Shown one piece after another: positions 54,977-63,878 of a stretch of 64,000 nucleotides of DNA; positions within the stretch are counted from its first letter, which is position 1; each line of letters starts with the position of its first letter. The position numbers and the translations under genes were made by a program. The DNA comes from Methylobacterium sp. WL119. GTDB lineage: Bacteria; Pseudomonadota; Alphaproteobacteria; Rhizobiales; Beijerinckiaceae. The stretch is from positions 50,667 to 114,666 of the forward strand of contig NZ_VRUU01000007.1 in NCBI RefSeq assembly GCF_008039875.1, in the 5' to 3' direction. A model generated the notes under the pieces. It had not been told where the DNA came from and made no database searches. It was given only the letters and a program-made list of their open reading frames with translations.

Positions 54977-55546
54977 CTAGTCTACCATCTCGATCGTATC
55001 GCCGACGCGAATGATGCCGCCTCGCTCGATCCCGCAATTCAGGCCCGAGCGGTTGTACAGCGGCAGATAGACAGGCTGGCCGAGGAGTTCCTCAAGGTAC
55101 CTGCAGGGGAAATTCAGCCGTCCGCCGCGCAAGATCACCTCACCGACGCGAAAGCGTCGTCCCACGAGGTGGTTCAGGGGAACGCCGCGGACGGTAAGGT
55201 TGCGGCGGTGATCAATGGGCGCGATGTGTATGGGGCCACTCTGCAGGGGCGGGTCGTTTCGGTTGATCGCATCCAGCGCCTCCTGCTCGATCAGGGTCAC
55301 CTCGCGGGTATCCGGCTTGGGCGAATAGGTGCCGGAACCGAGATAGTAGCGGTCGCCCTCGATGCCGCGTCCGGCCACGCACCGGGCCTCGGTATGCTCC
55401 TCCATCTCGTAGCTCGCTGCTGAAGCCGTATGGATGTTGAGCAGGACGCCCTGCCATCCCACGGCTCCGCCGGGGACGCCGACTGCGATCGCGCCGGCCG
55501 GGTGCGAGAACGCCTCAACCATGCGGGGAGCCGATGCGTCCGTCAT
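54977..55546 (-). CDS. MOSC-domain protein
   Basis: 189 residues. The MOSC fold shows in GRGIEGDRYYLGSGTYSPKP and in GRLNFPCRYLEELLG, where the Cys is at the place of the molybdenum-ligating Cys in YiiM/mARC-type proteins, then NRSGLNCGIERGGIIRVGDT. Characterised MOSC enzymes (YcbX, YiiM, mARC) use molybdenum cofactor to reduce N-hydroxylated compounds and need an electron donor. The next gene is exactly such a donor. Overlaps the ridA stop by four bases. Confidence 0.9.
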   Translation of the reverse strand: MTDASAPRMVEAFSHPAGAIAVGVPGGAVGWQGVLLNIHTASAASYEMEEHTEARCVAGRGIEGDRYYLGSGTYSPKPDTREVTLIEQEALDAINRNDPPLQSGPIHIAPIDHRRNLTVRGVPLNHLVGRRFRVGEVILRGGRLNFPCRYLEELLGQPVYLPLYNRSGLNCGIERGGIIRVGDTIEMVD

Positions 55547-55941
55547 CGGGTGGTCTCCGGCCGGGTCGCGAGGGCGATGGCTTCGATCTCGACCATGGCG
55601 TCGCGGGGCAGCCGTGCGACTTCGATCGTCGAGCGCGCCGGGGCATCGCCAGGGAAGTGCTCCGCATAGACGGCATTCATGGCGCTGAAGTCGTTCATGT
55701 CCTTCAGAAACACGGTGGTCTTGGCCACGCTCGCCAGACTCGCGCCACCCGCCTCTAGAACCGCTGCGAGATTGGCCAGCGAGGCGCGCGTCTGCGCCGC
55801 GATGCCGTCGGGAAATCCACCCGTTTCCGGGTCGATCGGGAGCTGCCCGGAAGCGAAGACCAGATCGCCGACACGGGTCGCCTGGGCGTAGGGACCGGCC
55901 GCCGGAGCAGCGTTGTCCGTCTTGATGATCGTCCTATTCAT
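55543..55941 (-). CDS. RidA-family protein (enamine/imine deaminase)
   Basis: 132 residues. DLVFASGQLPIDPETGG, TVFLKDMNDFSAMNAVYAEH and the substrate-binding Arg in PARSTIEVARLPRDAMVEIE match YjgF/YER057c/UK114 proteins. RidA hydrolyses reactive enamines/imines that form during nitrogen-compound catabolism. Located at the head of the MOSC-reductase-M20 unit and 120 nt after the MFS transporter gene; its stop overlaps the MOSC start (ATGA). Confidence 0.93.
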   Translation of the reverse strand: MNRTIIKTDNAAPAAGPYAQATRVGDLVFASGQLPIDPETGGFPDGIAAQTRASLANLAAVLEAGGASLASVAKTTVFLKDMNDFSAMNAVYAEHFPGDAPARSTIEVARLPRDAMVEIEAIALATRPETTR

Positions 55942-56061
55942 TCATCCTCCTCGGAGCCGACAGGCTCCAGAATTCATCTACGATACTAGAAAATTATCCA
56001 CTGTGAAGGAGTTGTAGGTGGCGGTTTCCCGCCGTGTCAAAAACCACCCGGGTCCGGCCGC

Positions 56062-57390
56062 TCAATCGATCTGACGCCGCGCGGTCTCTGGCGAAAGGAA
56101 CGCGGCAGTCAGGGTCACGCAGGCCAGCACGATCAGGTAGATCGAGATCGGCCAGGTCGCACCGCTGCTCCAGGTCAGTAGGGCGGCGGCGATGAGTGGC
56201 GTGAAGCCACCGCTGAGGGCAGCCCCGACCTGAAAGCCGAGCGAGGCACCGCTGTAGCGCAGGCGTGCGTCGAACAGTTCCGACATCCAGGCTGCCCCCG
56301 TACCGAACATGATGCCCTGGCCGAAGCTCAGGGCTACCGCGACAGTCAGTGTGATGATGGTCGGGTTTCGGGTGTCGAGAAGCTGAAACAGTGGGAAGGC
56401 GAAGACGATCGAGAACAGGCACGCGACCACGAACAGGGCGCGCCGGCCGAAGCGGTCCGAAAGCCATCCGAAGACCGGGATCGTGAAGAGCTCGACGATG
56501 GCCGCGACGAGGATGCCGTTCAGAATGACGCTACGCGGCAGGCCGAGTTGCCCCGTCACGTAGGAAATCGAGAACACCGTGACGATGCTGACATAGGCGA
56601 TCTCCGACACCTTCAGGCCGACAGCCTTCAGGAAGGTGCGGGGATGCTCGGTGAGGATTTCGACCACCGGGATCTTCGCGACGGCGGCACGCTGCTTCAC
56701 GCGCTGGAAGGAAGGTGTCTCATGCAGACGAAGCCGGATGAAGAGCCCGACAGCGACGAGGAAGGCGCTGGCCAGGAACGGCAGGCGCCAGCCCCAGCCA
56801 AGGAACTCGGCCTCGGGCATGAGCCCGGCCAAGGCGAAGGCTCCGATGGAGAGGATCACGCCCAGGGGATAGCCGAGTTGAACGATGCTCCCGAAGAAGC
56901 CACGCCGATGCGCCGGTACGCTCTCGACCACCATCAGGACCGCACCGCCCCATTCCCCGCCGATCCCGATACCCTGAACCAGCCGAAGGGCGACGAGGAG
57001 GATCGGCGCCCAGACGCCGATCTGCGCATAGGTCGGAAGGCAGCCGATCAGGAAGGTGCCGAGGCCCATGATCATCATCGTCAGGGACAGCATGGCCTTG
57101 CGGCCGATCCTGTCGCCGAAATGGCCGAAGACGGCGCCGCCCAAGGGGCGAGCAAGGAAACCGACCGCATAGGAGCCGAAAGCCGCGATGGTCCCGACGA
57201 CGGGATCAATGCTCGGGAAGAAGAGCTTGTTGAACACCAAGGCACTGGCCGTGCCGTAGATCAGGAAGTCGTACCATTCGACGGTCGTGCCGATCACGCT
57301 CGACCAGACGATCTGTCGTTGGTCCGCGCGCGAGCTCTCATTCTGGTCGAGACCGGATTCAGCCTCCATCGCGATCGCCGCACTGGCCAT
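56062..57390 (-). CDS. MHS-type MFS transporter
   Basis: 442 residues from MASAAIAMEAESGLDQNESS, 12 TM helices. GTTVEWYDFLIYGTASALVF, FARPLGGAVFGHFGDRIGRK and LVQGIGIGGEWGGAVLMVVE are hallmarks of metabolite:H+ symporters (shikimate, proline/betaine, alpha-ketoglutarate). Probably imports the substrate of the catabolic unit that follows. GGAGG lies about 12 nt before the start. Confidence 0.92.
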   Translation of the reverse strand: MASAAIAMEAESGLDQNESSRADQRQIVWSSVIGTTVEWYDFLIYGTASALVFNKLFFPSIDPVVGTIAAFGSYAVGFLARPLGGAVFGHFGDRIGRKAMLSLTMMIMGLGTFLIGCLPTYAQIGVWAPILLVALRLVQGIGIGGEWGGAVLMVVESVPAHRRGFFGSIVQLGYPLGVILSIGAFALAGLMPEAEFLGWGWRLPFLASAFLVAVGLFIRLRLHETPSFQRVKQRAAVAKIPVVEILTEHPRTFLKAVGLKVSEIAYVSIVTVFSISYVTGQLGLPRSVILNGILVAAIVELFTIPVFGWLSDRFGRRALFVVACLFSIVFAFPLFQLLDTRNPTIITLTVAVALSFGQGIMFGTGAAWMSELFDARLRYSGASLGFQVGAALSGGFTPLIAAALLTWSSGATWPISIYLIVLACVTLTAAFLSPETARRQID

Positions 57391-57659
57391 GATGTTCAGC
57401 CCTCCACCGACTTGGAGAAATTTCCACTCACGTGGAGGCAATCGGTATGCCAGCTGAGTGTGGATCTTTCGGCGAGGACGCGGCAGGACGGTGGCGCAGG
57501 AGCGCGACATCTCGGGCGACGATGCCCGGGGGGCTGCGAGGGTCGGAACACCGGGGCGCGGGGCTCGTGCAAACGTCCCGCTGATCAACTATTCAGGGGC
57601 AAAGCTGACCCGCACGGCCATGCTGCCGGGGTACCGGAAGGATGGGAGTGGATGACGGC
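57391..57659. promoter_or_regulatory. Divergent intergenic region of the nitrogen-compound cluster
   Basis: 269 bp between the MFS gene and the XRE-cupin regulator gene. Expected to hold the promoter of the MFS-RidA-MOSC unit and the operator of the regulator. No palindrome stood out by eye. Confidence 0.35.
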
Positions 57660-58268
57660 ATGTCGGTGAGGGAGATGGTCGCCCCGGGGCAGAGCGGGAC
57701 GGAGACGAGTTCTCAGATTTACGTGTCCGAGGAGATCCGTCGCCGCCGCAGGGAGCTTCACCTGTCTCTGGAGGCGCTGGCGACGCGGTCCGGCGTGAGC
57801 CGCTCGATGATTTCGAAGATCGAGAGAGCCGAGGCGGTCCCGTCGACTGTCGTGCTCTCGCGCTTGGCCGAGGCGCTCGGGGTGACCTTCTCGCGCCTGA
57901 TGTCACCCACGACCGAACGCGAGGTGCTGCTGATTCCGGCGCGCCGGCAGCCCGTGCTGCGGGATGACGAGTCGGGCTTCCTACGCCGGTGCCTGTCCCC
58001 GGTCCTGCCGGGCCGAGGCATCGATCTGGTGCTGAACACCCTGCCGCCCGGTGGCAGCACAGGCGAGTTTACCGCCCATCGCCCCGGCGTTTCGGAATAC
58101 ATCTACATCCTGCGCGGCCGCCTGCGCGCCGTGATCGGCGATCGGACCGTCGTCGCCGAGACGGGGGATAGCCTGTACTTCGAAGCCGATGCCGGGCACG
58201 CCTTCACGAGTCTCGGCAAGGAGCCCTGCGAGTATATCCTGGTGATCGATCCGTCCCGCGCTCGGTAG
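57660..58268 (+). CDS. XRE-cupin transcriptional regulator
   Basis: 202 residues from MSVREMVAPGQSGTETSSQI. An XRE helix-turn-helix (LHLSLEALATRSGVSRSMIS, KIERAEAVPSTVVLSRLAEA) is fused to a C-terminal cupin (HRPGVSEYIYILRGRLRAVI, GDSLYFEADAGHAF). Such proteins sense small catabolites and usually regulate neighbours. Placed between the divergent catabolic operons; an ATG at 57642 is also possible. Confidence 0.9.
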   Translation: MSVREMVAPGQSGTETSSQIYVSEEIRRRRRELHLSLEALATRSGVSRSMISKIERAEAVPSTVVLSRLAEALGVTFSRLMSPTTEREVLLIPARRQPVLRDDESGFLRRCLSPVLPGRGIDLVLNTLPPGGSTGEFTAHRPGVSEYIYILRGRLRAVIGDRTVVAETGDSLYFEADAGHAFTSLGKEPCEYILVIDPSRAR

Positions 58269-58586
58269 CGAGCCGGTATCGGACGCCCGGGTTTTCGCAT
58301 GCGACGTTTAGGTTCGGCGTAACCGGCCGGCGTGAGCGACAGTCCGTCCGTTTCCTGAAAGCGTGTTGGTGCGGCAGGCCGATGTCGCACCGGACGATAC
58401 TGCTAGGCGCCAGCGCCTCCACGGTGGATGAACCGATCCCCGCTCGGTTCAGCGGTGGAGCGACCCGGCAGCTGCCGCCCCATCGGCGCGTTGGGCGTAC
58501 CATGCGGCCAGACGCATTGCCTCGCAATGGATTTGCCCTCAAGCGAAGCACAGAGCGGCTCGAGTGCGGACGGAGCGCCTTCAACG

Positions 58587-59756
58587 ATGGAAGACCGTTT
58601 TGACATTGCCGTCGTGGGCCTCGGGGCCATGGGTAGCGCAGCCCTCTATCAGTTGAGGCTGCGCGGGGCGAAGGCGGTCGGGATCGATCGCTTCGCCCCG
58701 CCGCACACTCTGGGATCGAGCCACGGCGAGAGCCGCATCACCCGTCAGGCCGTCGGCGAGGGCCGCGACTACGTCCCCTTCGTCCTGGCCTCGCACCGGA
58801 TCTGGCGGGCCCTGGAAGCGGAGACCGGCGAGACGCTGCTGACCGCCTGCGGCGCCCTGGTGATGGGGCCGGGCAGCGGAATCTCCTCCCATCACGGCAA
58901 GCCGGATTTCGTCGGACGCTCGATCGACGCCGCGCAAGCCTTTGCGATTCCCCACGAGGTCCTCGACGGGCACGAGGTCGCGCGCCGCTTCCCGCAATTC
59001 CGGAATCTCACCGGCGACGAGAAGGCCTATCACGAGCCGGGCGGCGGCTACGTGCGCCCCGAACGCTGCATCGCCGCGCAACTGCGCCGAGCCGGCGAAC
59101 TCGGCGCAGCAATCCGAACCGGGACGACGGTGCGTTCGATTCTCCAGGAACCGGGCGGGGTCCGCATCGAGACCGACCACGGCGTCGTCCTGGCTGATCA
59201 GGTGGTGGTTGCGGCCGGGGCCTGGACCGCGCCTCTTCTCGGCGCACCTTTCACGGACCTGCTTACGGTTAACCGGCAACTCCTGCACTGGTACGCCCTC
59301 GACGACGCCTCGGCCTACGGCCCCGGCGCGCCGGTCTTCATCTGGATGCACGGCGCCGGCGACACGGACTACCTCTACGGCTTCCCGCCCCTGCCGGGCG
59401 AGGCCCAGGTCAAGGTTGCCACCGAGCAGTACGAGATTGCCACGCCGGCCGAAGCCCTCGATCGCACCGTAAGTTCTGACGAATCCGCCGCCATGTACCA
59501 GCATCACGTGGCGGGCCGGCTCGCTGGTGCGACGGCGCGGGTGACCCAGGCCGCCGCTTGCCTCTACACCGTGACGCCCGACCGCGGCTTCATCATCGAC
59601 CGCCACCCGCGGATGGACCGGGTCCTCGTTGTCTCGGCCTGCTCTGGGCACGGTTTCAAGCACTCGGCGGGGATCGGCGAGGCCGTGGCGAACGAGATGG
59701 TTCGGGCCGACGGCCGCATCGATCTCGCGCCGTACTCGCTCGCGCGGTTCGGCTGA
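58587..59756 (+). CDS. SolA / sarcosine oxidase-like FAD amine oxidase
   Basis: 389 residues from MEDRFDIAVVGLGAMGSAAL, a GxGxxG FAD-binding motif. SSHGESRITRQAVGEGRDYV and AAACLYTVTPDRGFIIDRHP match monomeric sarcosine oxidase / N-methyltryptophan oxidase, in which the Cys of the ACLYT motif binds FAD covalently. It would oxidise an N-methylated amino acid to formaldehyde, peroxide and the free amine, a route that fits a methylotroph. Followed by an amino acid ABC importer on the same strand. Confidence 0.93.
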   Translation: MEDRFDIAVVGLGAMGSAALYQLRLRGAKAVGIDRFAPPHTLGSSHGESRITRQAVGEGRDYVPFVLASHRIWRALEAETGETLLTACGALVMGPGSGISSHHGKPDFVGRSIDAAQAFAIPHEVLDGHEVARRFPQFRNLTGDEKAYHEPGGGYVRPERCIAAQLRRAGELGAAIRTGTTVRSILQEPGGVRIETDHGVVLADQVVVAAGAWTAPLLGAPFTDLLTVNRQLLHWYALDDASAYGPGAPVFIWMHGAGDTDYLYGFPPLPGEAQVKVATEQYEIATPAEALDRTVSSDESAAMYQHHVAGRLAGATARVTQAAACLYTVTPDRGFIIDRHPRMDRVLVVSACSGHGFKHSAGIGEAVANEMVRADGRIDLAPYSLARFG

Positions 59757-59886
59757 TCCCCGGAGCGATGGCCTATGGATTGCTTGACCCGGTTTAACCG
59801 GAAACGGCAGTCTCCCCGAAAAGCGCTCGTCGAGCCCTGGTCTCCTCTCCGGTGACCCGGATTCACCAAGCACAAGGTATCGTTCC

Positions 59887-60717
59887 GTGCGCAAGCGGAC
59901 TTCGGCGTTCCTCGGCTCTCGCCTGCTCGCGGCCGCCGCCTTGCTTTCCGCCTCCTCCGCGATCGCGGCGGACGGGATCGAGGCGATCAAGCAACGTGGG
60001 ACGCTCGTCGTCGGTGTGAAGGCGGATTACCGCCCCTTCGGCTTCCGCGATCCGAGCGGGGCGATCATCGGGTTGGAACCGGACCTCGCCGCCGACGTCG
60101 CCAAGCGTCTTGGTGTGAAGCTGGAACTCGTGCCGGTGGTCTCTTCGAACCGGATCGAGTTCCTGCAGCAGGGCAAGGTCGATCTCCTCATCGCCACGCT
60201 CTCGGACAAACCGGAGCGACGCCGCGTAGTGCAGGCGATCGACCCGCAATACTATTCTGACTTCGTCAACGTGATGCTGCCGAAGAAGGCCGGCATCACC
60301 GACTGGGCGCAGCTCAAGGGAAAGCCTCTCTGCGCCACCTCTGGAGCCTGGTACAACAAGGACGTGGCCCGCTCCTACGGCGCCGAGATCGTCGCCTTCG
60401 ACGGTTCCGAGAAGCCGCTTTTCGCGCTCAAGCAGGGCAATTGCGTCGGCTACGTCTACGACCAGAGCATGCTGCAGGGTAAGCTTCTCGACGCAGATTG
60501 GAAGGCTGACTACGCCCTGCCGCTGAAGGGCATCCTCGACGCCCCCTGGATGATGGCCGTGGCGCTCGGCAACAGCTCGCTGCAGGCCCTTTTGGAGACG
60601 ACGACCAAGGACTGGATGAAGTCCGGCTTCGTCGTCGAGGAGGAGAAAAAGTGGGGGATCGAGCCGACGGAATACTCGAAGGCGATGCACGAGAAGTACA
60701 AGAACGCGACCAACTGA
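59887..60717 (+). CDS. Polar amino acid ABC transporter solute-binding protein
   Basis: 276 residues, GTG start at 59887. Signal peptide LGSRLLAAAALLSASSAIAA-D, then a type 2 binding-protein domain (TLVVGVKADYRPFGFRDPSG, DLLIATLSDKPERRRVVQAI, LKGKPLCATSGAWYNKDVAR). Delivers its ligand to the permeases encoded just downstream. The N-methyl-amino-acid oxidase upstream suggests a methylated or related amino acid. Confidence 0.93.
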   Translation: MRKRTSAFLGSRLLAAAALLSASSAIAADGIEAIKQRGTLVVGVKADYRPFGFRDPSGAIIGLEPDLAADVAKRLGVKLELVPVVSSNRIEFLQQGKVDLLIATLSDKPERRRVVQAIDPQYYSDFVNVMLPKKAGITDWAQLKGKPLCATSGAWYNKDVARSYGAEIVAFDGSEKPLFALKQGNCVGYVYDQSMLQGKLLDADWKADYALPLKGILDAPWMMAVALGNSSLQALLETTTKDWMKSGFVVEEEKKWGIEPTEYSKAMHEKYKNATN

Positions 60718-60757
60718 GCCGCGCTTGGCCGTTCGACGGGCCGTCTTGAGGAACACG

Positions 60758-61504
60758 ATGGACGCCGTTCCGAACTGGTTCCGGTCCCTCTACGAGACCA
60801 CGGGCTTCAACTTCACGGTCTTCTACGACCCCTACGACTGGCATCGCTACGTCAACGGTCTGAAGATCACCCTGCTGCTCATGGTGACGACGATCCTGGT
60901 GAGCCTCGTCATCGGCGCCGTGGGGGCATTCATCCAGGGTGGCCCGTCCCGCTTCCTGCGCAGCGTCGTGAACGGCTTCGTCGTCGTGTTCCGCAACACG
61001 CCGCCGCTGGTGCAGATCTTTTTCTTCTATTTTGGGCTCGGCACCCTGCTGCCGGCGGCCCGAACCGCCGACGGTTTGCGCGTACCCCTCCTCGACAACG
61101 TGCAATGGGCCATCGTCTCGCTGGCCCTGTTCGCCGGGGCCTTCAACGTCGAGATCTTCCGCTCGGGCATCGAGGCGGTGCCGCGCACCACCGTCGAGGC
61201 GGCCGAGTCCCTCGGCTACACCCGACGCAAGGCCTACCTCTACGTCGTGCTGCCGCTCGCCCTCCGGGTCTGCCTGCCGGCCCTGAACAACAACCTGATC
61301 AACCTCCTGAAGACCACAACCCTGGCCTACGCCATCGCCGTACCCGAGACACTCTACGCGGTGAAGCAGATCTGGTCGGAGTCGCAGAACGTGCTGGAGA
61401 TGATGATGGTGCTGCTGGCGACCTACGCGGTCCTCGTCGGCGTCCTCGTCTGGATCATGCATCGCTGGGAGCGGGCTCTGCGAATCCCGGGCTACAGCCG
61501 GTGA
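60758..61504 (+). CDS. Amino acid ABC transporter permease 1
   Basis: 248 residues from MDAVPNWFRSLYETTGFNFT (GAGGAA six nt upstream). His/Glu/Gln-type permease, EAA loop VEAAESLGYTRRKAYLYVVL. Paired with the next permease; the two overlap by four bases (GTGA). Confidence 0.93.
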   Translation: MDAVPNWFRSLYETTGFNFTVFYDPYDWHRYVNGLKITLLLMVTTILVSLVIGAVGAFIQGGPSRFLRSVVNGFVVVFRNTPPLVQIFFFYFGLGTLLPAARTADGLRVPLLDNVQWAIVSLALFAGAFNVEIFRSGIEAVPRTTVEAAESLGYTRRKAYLYVVLPLALRVCLPALNNNLINLLKTTTLAYAIAVPETLYAVKQIWSESQNVLEMMMVLLATYAVLVGVLVWIMHRWERALRIPGYSR

Positions 61505-62349
61505 GGCCGCCGCAGACCGCGAGCGACCTGCCGGTGCTGCTGCCGTTCCGGGTCTCGCGCACGCGGGCTCGGTTCGCCGTAGGGCCGGTCCGGGCCGGGC
61601 TCCTCGGGGCCGGGCTCGCCGGGCTCATCCTCGTGGCGCCGGCCTTCGCGCAGGGGCCGGACGCGGTGCTGTCGCCGTTCCAGGTCGTCCTGCGCTGGGC
61701 GCCGCTGCTGCTGACGGGCTTTGCCTTAAACGTCGCGATCTCGCTCATCGCGATGCTTCTCGGCACGGCCGCGGGCGTCGGGCTGGGGCTCGGCCTCTTG
61801 AGCGAGGGCCCGATCCTGCGCCGCATCGCCTGGGCCCTGACGCAGTTCTTCCGCAACGTGCCCTGGCTGGTGCTGCTGTTCTTCGTCATGTTCCTTGTGC
61901 CGTTCCAGGTCACGGTGCTCGGCGTGCGGGTGCCGCTGCCCGACTGGATCAAGGCGACCGTGGGGTTCGCGCTTCCGGTGATGGCCAACGTCGCCGAGAT
62001 CGTGCGCGCCGCCGTGCGCTCGGTGCCGGCCGCCCAGTGGGAGGCAGCCGAGTCGCTGGCCTTCACCCGGCGCCAGACGCTGTTCCGCATCATCCTGCCT
62101 CAATGCCTGAAGCGGATGCTGCCGCCTTGGATGAACGTCTACGCCCTGATTGCCATGGCCACGGTCCAGGCCTCGATCGTGGGCGTCACCGAGATGCTGA
62201 CGCTGACGGCGCAGGTACACGCGGCGGAAGGAGGCCGGCCGGAGCTGTTCGCGCCCCTCTACGGCTTCGCCCTGCTCTGCTTCTTCCTCTACTGCTACCC
62301 GATCGACCGGCTGACCGCGCGCCTCGAGCGGCGCTTCGAGACGGCGTGA
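61501..62349 (+). CDS. Amino acid ABC transporter permease 2
   Basis: 282 residues with a GTG start overlapping the upstream stop. Starts VRPPQTASDLPVLLPFRVSR, then TM helices and EAA loop EAAESLAFTRRQTLFRIILP. Second subunit of the heterodimeric membrane channel. Confidence 0.92.
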   Translation: MRPPQTASDLPVLLPFRVSRTRARFAVGPVRAGLLGAGLAGLILVAPAFAQGPDAVLSPFQVVLRWAPLLLTGFALNVAISLIAMLLGTAAGVGLGLGLLSEGPILRRIAWALTQFFRNVPWLVLLFFVMFLVPFQVTVLGVRVPLPDWIKATVGFALPVMANVAEIVRAAVRSVPAAQWEAAESLAFTRRQTLFRIILPQCLKRMLPPWMNVYALIAMATVQASIVGVTEMLTLTAQVHAAEGGRPELFAPLYGFALLCFFLYCYPIDRLTARLERRFETA

Positions 62350-62357
62350 GGCCTCGC

Positions 62358-63131
62358 GTGTTCGATGGTGCGTCCCCGATGCTGAGTGTTCCGCCCGCCG
62401 ATCTGCCGATCGTGCAGTTGCTCGACGTGCACAAGTCCTTCGGCGAGGCCGAGGTCCTCAAGGGCATCAGCTTCGCCGTGCGCCGGGGTGAGGTCGTCTG
62501 CATTATCGGACCGTCGGGTTCGGGCAAGTCGACGCTGATCCGCTGCATCAACGCTCTCGTACCGCTCACCTCCGGCATGATCCGGGTCGATGGGATCGAG
62601 GTGGCCGACCCGAAGCTCGACAAGCTCGCCCTGCGGCGCAAGGTCGGCATGGTGTTCCAGCAGTACAACCTGTTTCCGCACAAGACGGCGCTGGAAAACG
62701 TTATGATGGCGCCGATCCACGTGCTCGGCCAGGACAGGCGCGAGGTCGAGGTCCGGGCGCACGCCCTCCTCGCCAAGGTCCGGCTCGCCGGCAAGGAAGC
62801 GGCCTATCCGGGCGAGATGTCGGGAGGGCAGCAGCAGCGGGTGGCCATCGCCCGCTCGCTCGCGATGCGGCCTGACGTGATGCTGTTCGACGAGGTCACA
62901 GCCGCGCTCGACCCGGAGACGGTCAAGGAGGTGCTGGTCACCATCCGCGAACTCGCCGAGGAGGGCATGACTTGCATCCTCGTCACACACGAGATGAACT
63001 TCGCCCGCGAGGTCGCCGACCACGTCTACTTCACCGATCGCGGTGTGATCGTCGAGCACGGGCCGCCCGAGTCGCTGTTCTCGTCCGCTGTCGACCCGCG
63101 CACACGACGATTCCTATCGCAAGTTCTTTGA
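62358..63131 (+). CDS. Amino acid ABC transporter ATPase (GlnQ type)
   Basis: 257 residues. Walker A GPSGSGKST, signature MSGGQQQRVAIARSLAM, Walker B MLFDEVTAALD, H-loop VTHEM. GTG start at 62358 has GAGG seven nt upstream; ATG 62379 is the alternative. Completes the importer with the preceding three genes. Confidence 0.94.
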   Translation: MFDGASPMLSVPPADLPIVQLLDVHKSFGEAEVLKGISFAVRRGEVVCIIGPSGSGKSTLIRCINALVPLTSGMIRVDGIEVADPKLDKLALRRKVGMVFQQYNLFPHKTALENVMMAPIHVLGQDRREVEVRAHALLAKVRLAGKEAAYPGEMSGGQQQRVAIARSLAMRPDVMLFDEVTAALDPETVKEVLVTIRELAEEGMTCILVTHEMNFAREVADHVYFTDRGVIVEHGPPESLFSSAVDPRTRRFLSQVL

Positions 63132-63399
63132 GAGCCTATCCGAGTAGAGGCAGACAAACTCTAGGCATCGCCCCCCTACCCGATAGGAAGGTGATCGGCG
63201 GCTTGCGGCCCAACCCATCCGTACGAGACGACATCGTGGCTGCCGGAAAGCGGACGTAAGCCCCCGTTGTCGTGGGCGGCAGGAAATGGCCGAAAGCGGA
63301 GCGGCATTTTCGGGGTTAGATGGCTGGCATTGCGGGCATCCGGATATTTGTCGCTGACAACATGCTGATGTGCGAACTTGTCTTCATAGAAATAGAGCA

Positions 63400-63690
63400 T
63401 TAGCCTGAACATAGAGCATGATCCTGCGCACACATGATGGCCATCTCAGGAGCGACGGTGCAAAGCGACAAATCCTTCCTGTCGCGGCTACGGGTGAGCA
63501 GGAAGACGTCCTTGCCAGGCGGCACGGGTCCGAGTTCAGTCATTCTCAACATCGGGTCTCTGCCCCCGATGTAGTGAGGAAGAAGCACAAGTCCGGCTCC
63601 GGATCGCGCGGCGATTGATTGTGCGAATCGGTCATACACTTGAGAAGCCAGGCCGCGCGGGAAGTGCCGCGTCACATCCGGCGGCAGGAC
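63400..63690 (-). pseudogene. C-terminal fragment of a LysR-family regulator
   Basis: Minus-strand residues GLASQVYDRFAQSIAARSGA, GLVLLPHYIGGRDPMLRMTE and LGPVPPGKDVFLLTRSRDRK match the end of LysR substrate-binding domains. The upstream part of the frame is not LysR-like and no HTH follows, so this is a truncated remnant. Confidence 0.55.
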
Positions 63691-63695
63691 TTCCG

Positions 63696-63878
63696 ATGGA
63701 CGCCAGAGTCGTGACCGTCGGCCTGGTGGCACCTCAGCTGTCCCAGACGCTGGATGTCGTCGGGCTCGCCGACGCGTTCGCGCAGGGCGGCCAAGGGGCG
63801 GGGGCACGCGTGTCGTACGCCGTCACCCTCCTGGGCACCAAGTTCGGGCCGATCACTGCGGCGTCGCGGGTTCGCTAG
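63696..63878 (+). pseudogene. N-terminal fragment of a GlxA-type AraC-family regulator
   Basis: 60 residues, MDARVVTVGLVAPQLSQTLD, VVGLADAFAQ, then YAVTLLGTKFGPITAASRVR and a stop. This is the start of a DJ-1/PfpI-like sensor domain as in GlxA-type regulators. Reading stops at a TAG next to a TA dinucleotide (63876-63877), exactly where the IS630-type end begins. The HTH part is not in the window. Confidence 0.6.

Noticed and set aside
63176..63433. 85-codon minus-strand frame after the ABC ATPase gene
   Set aside because: No recognisable family, and it overlaps the LysR fragment in another frame; likely chance.
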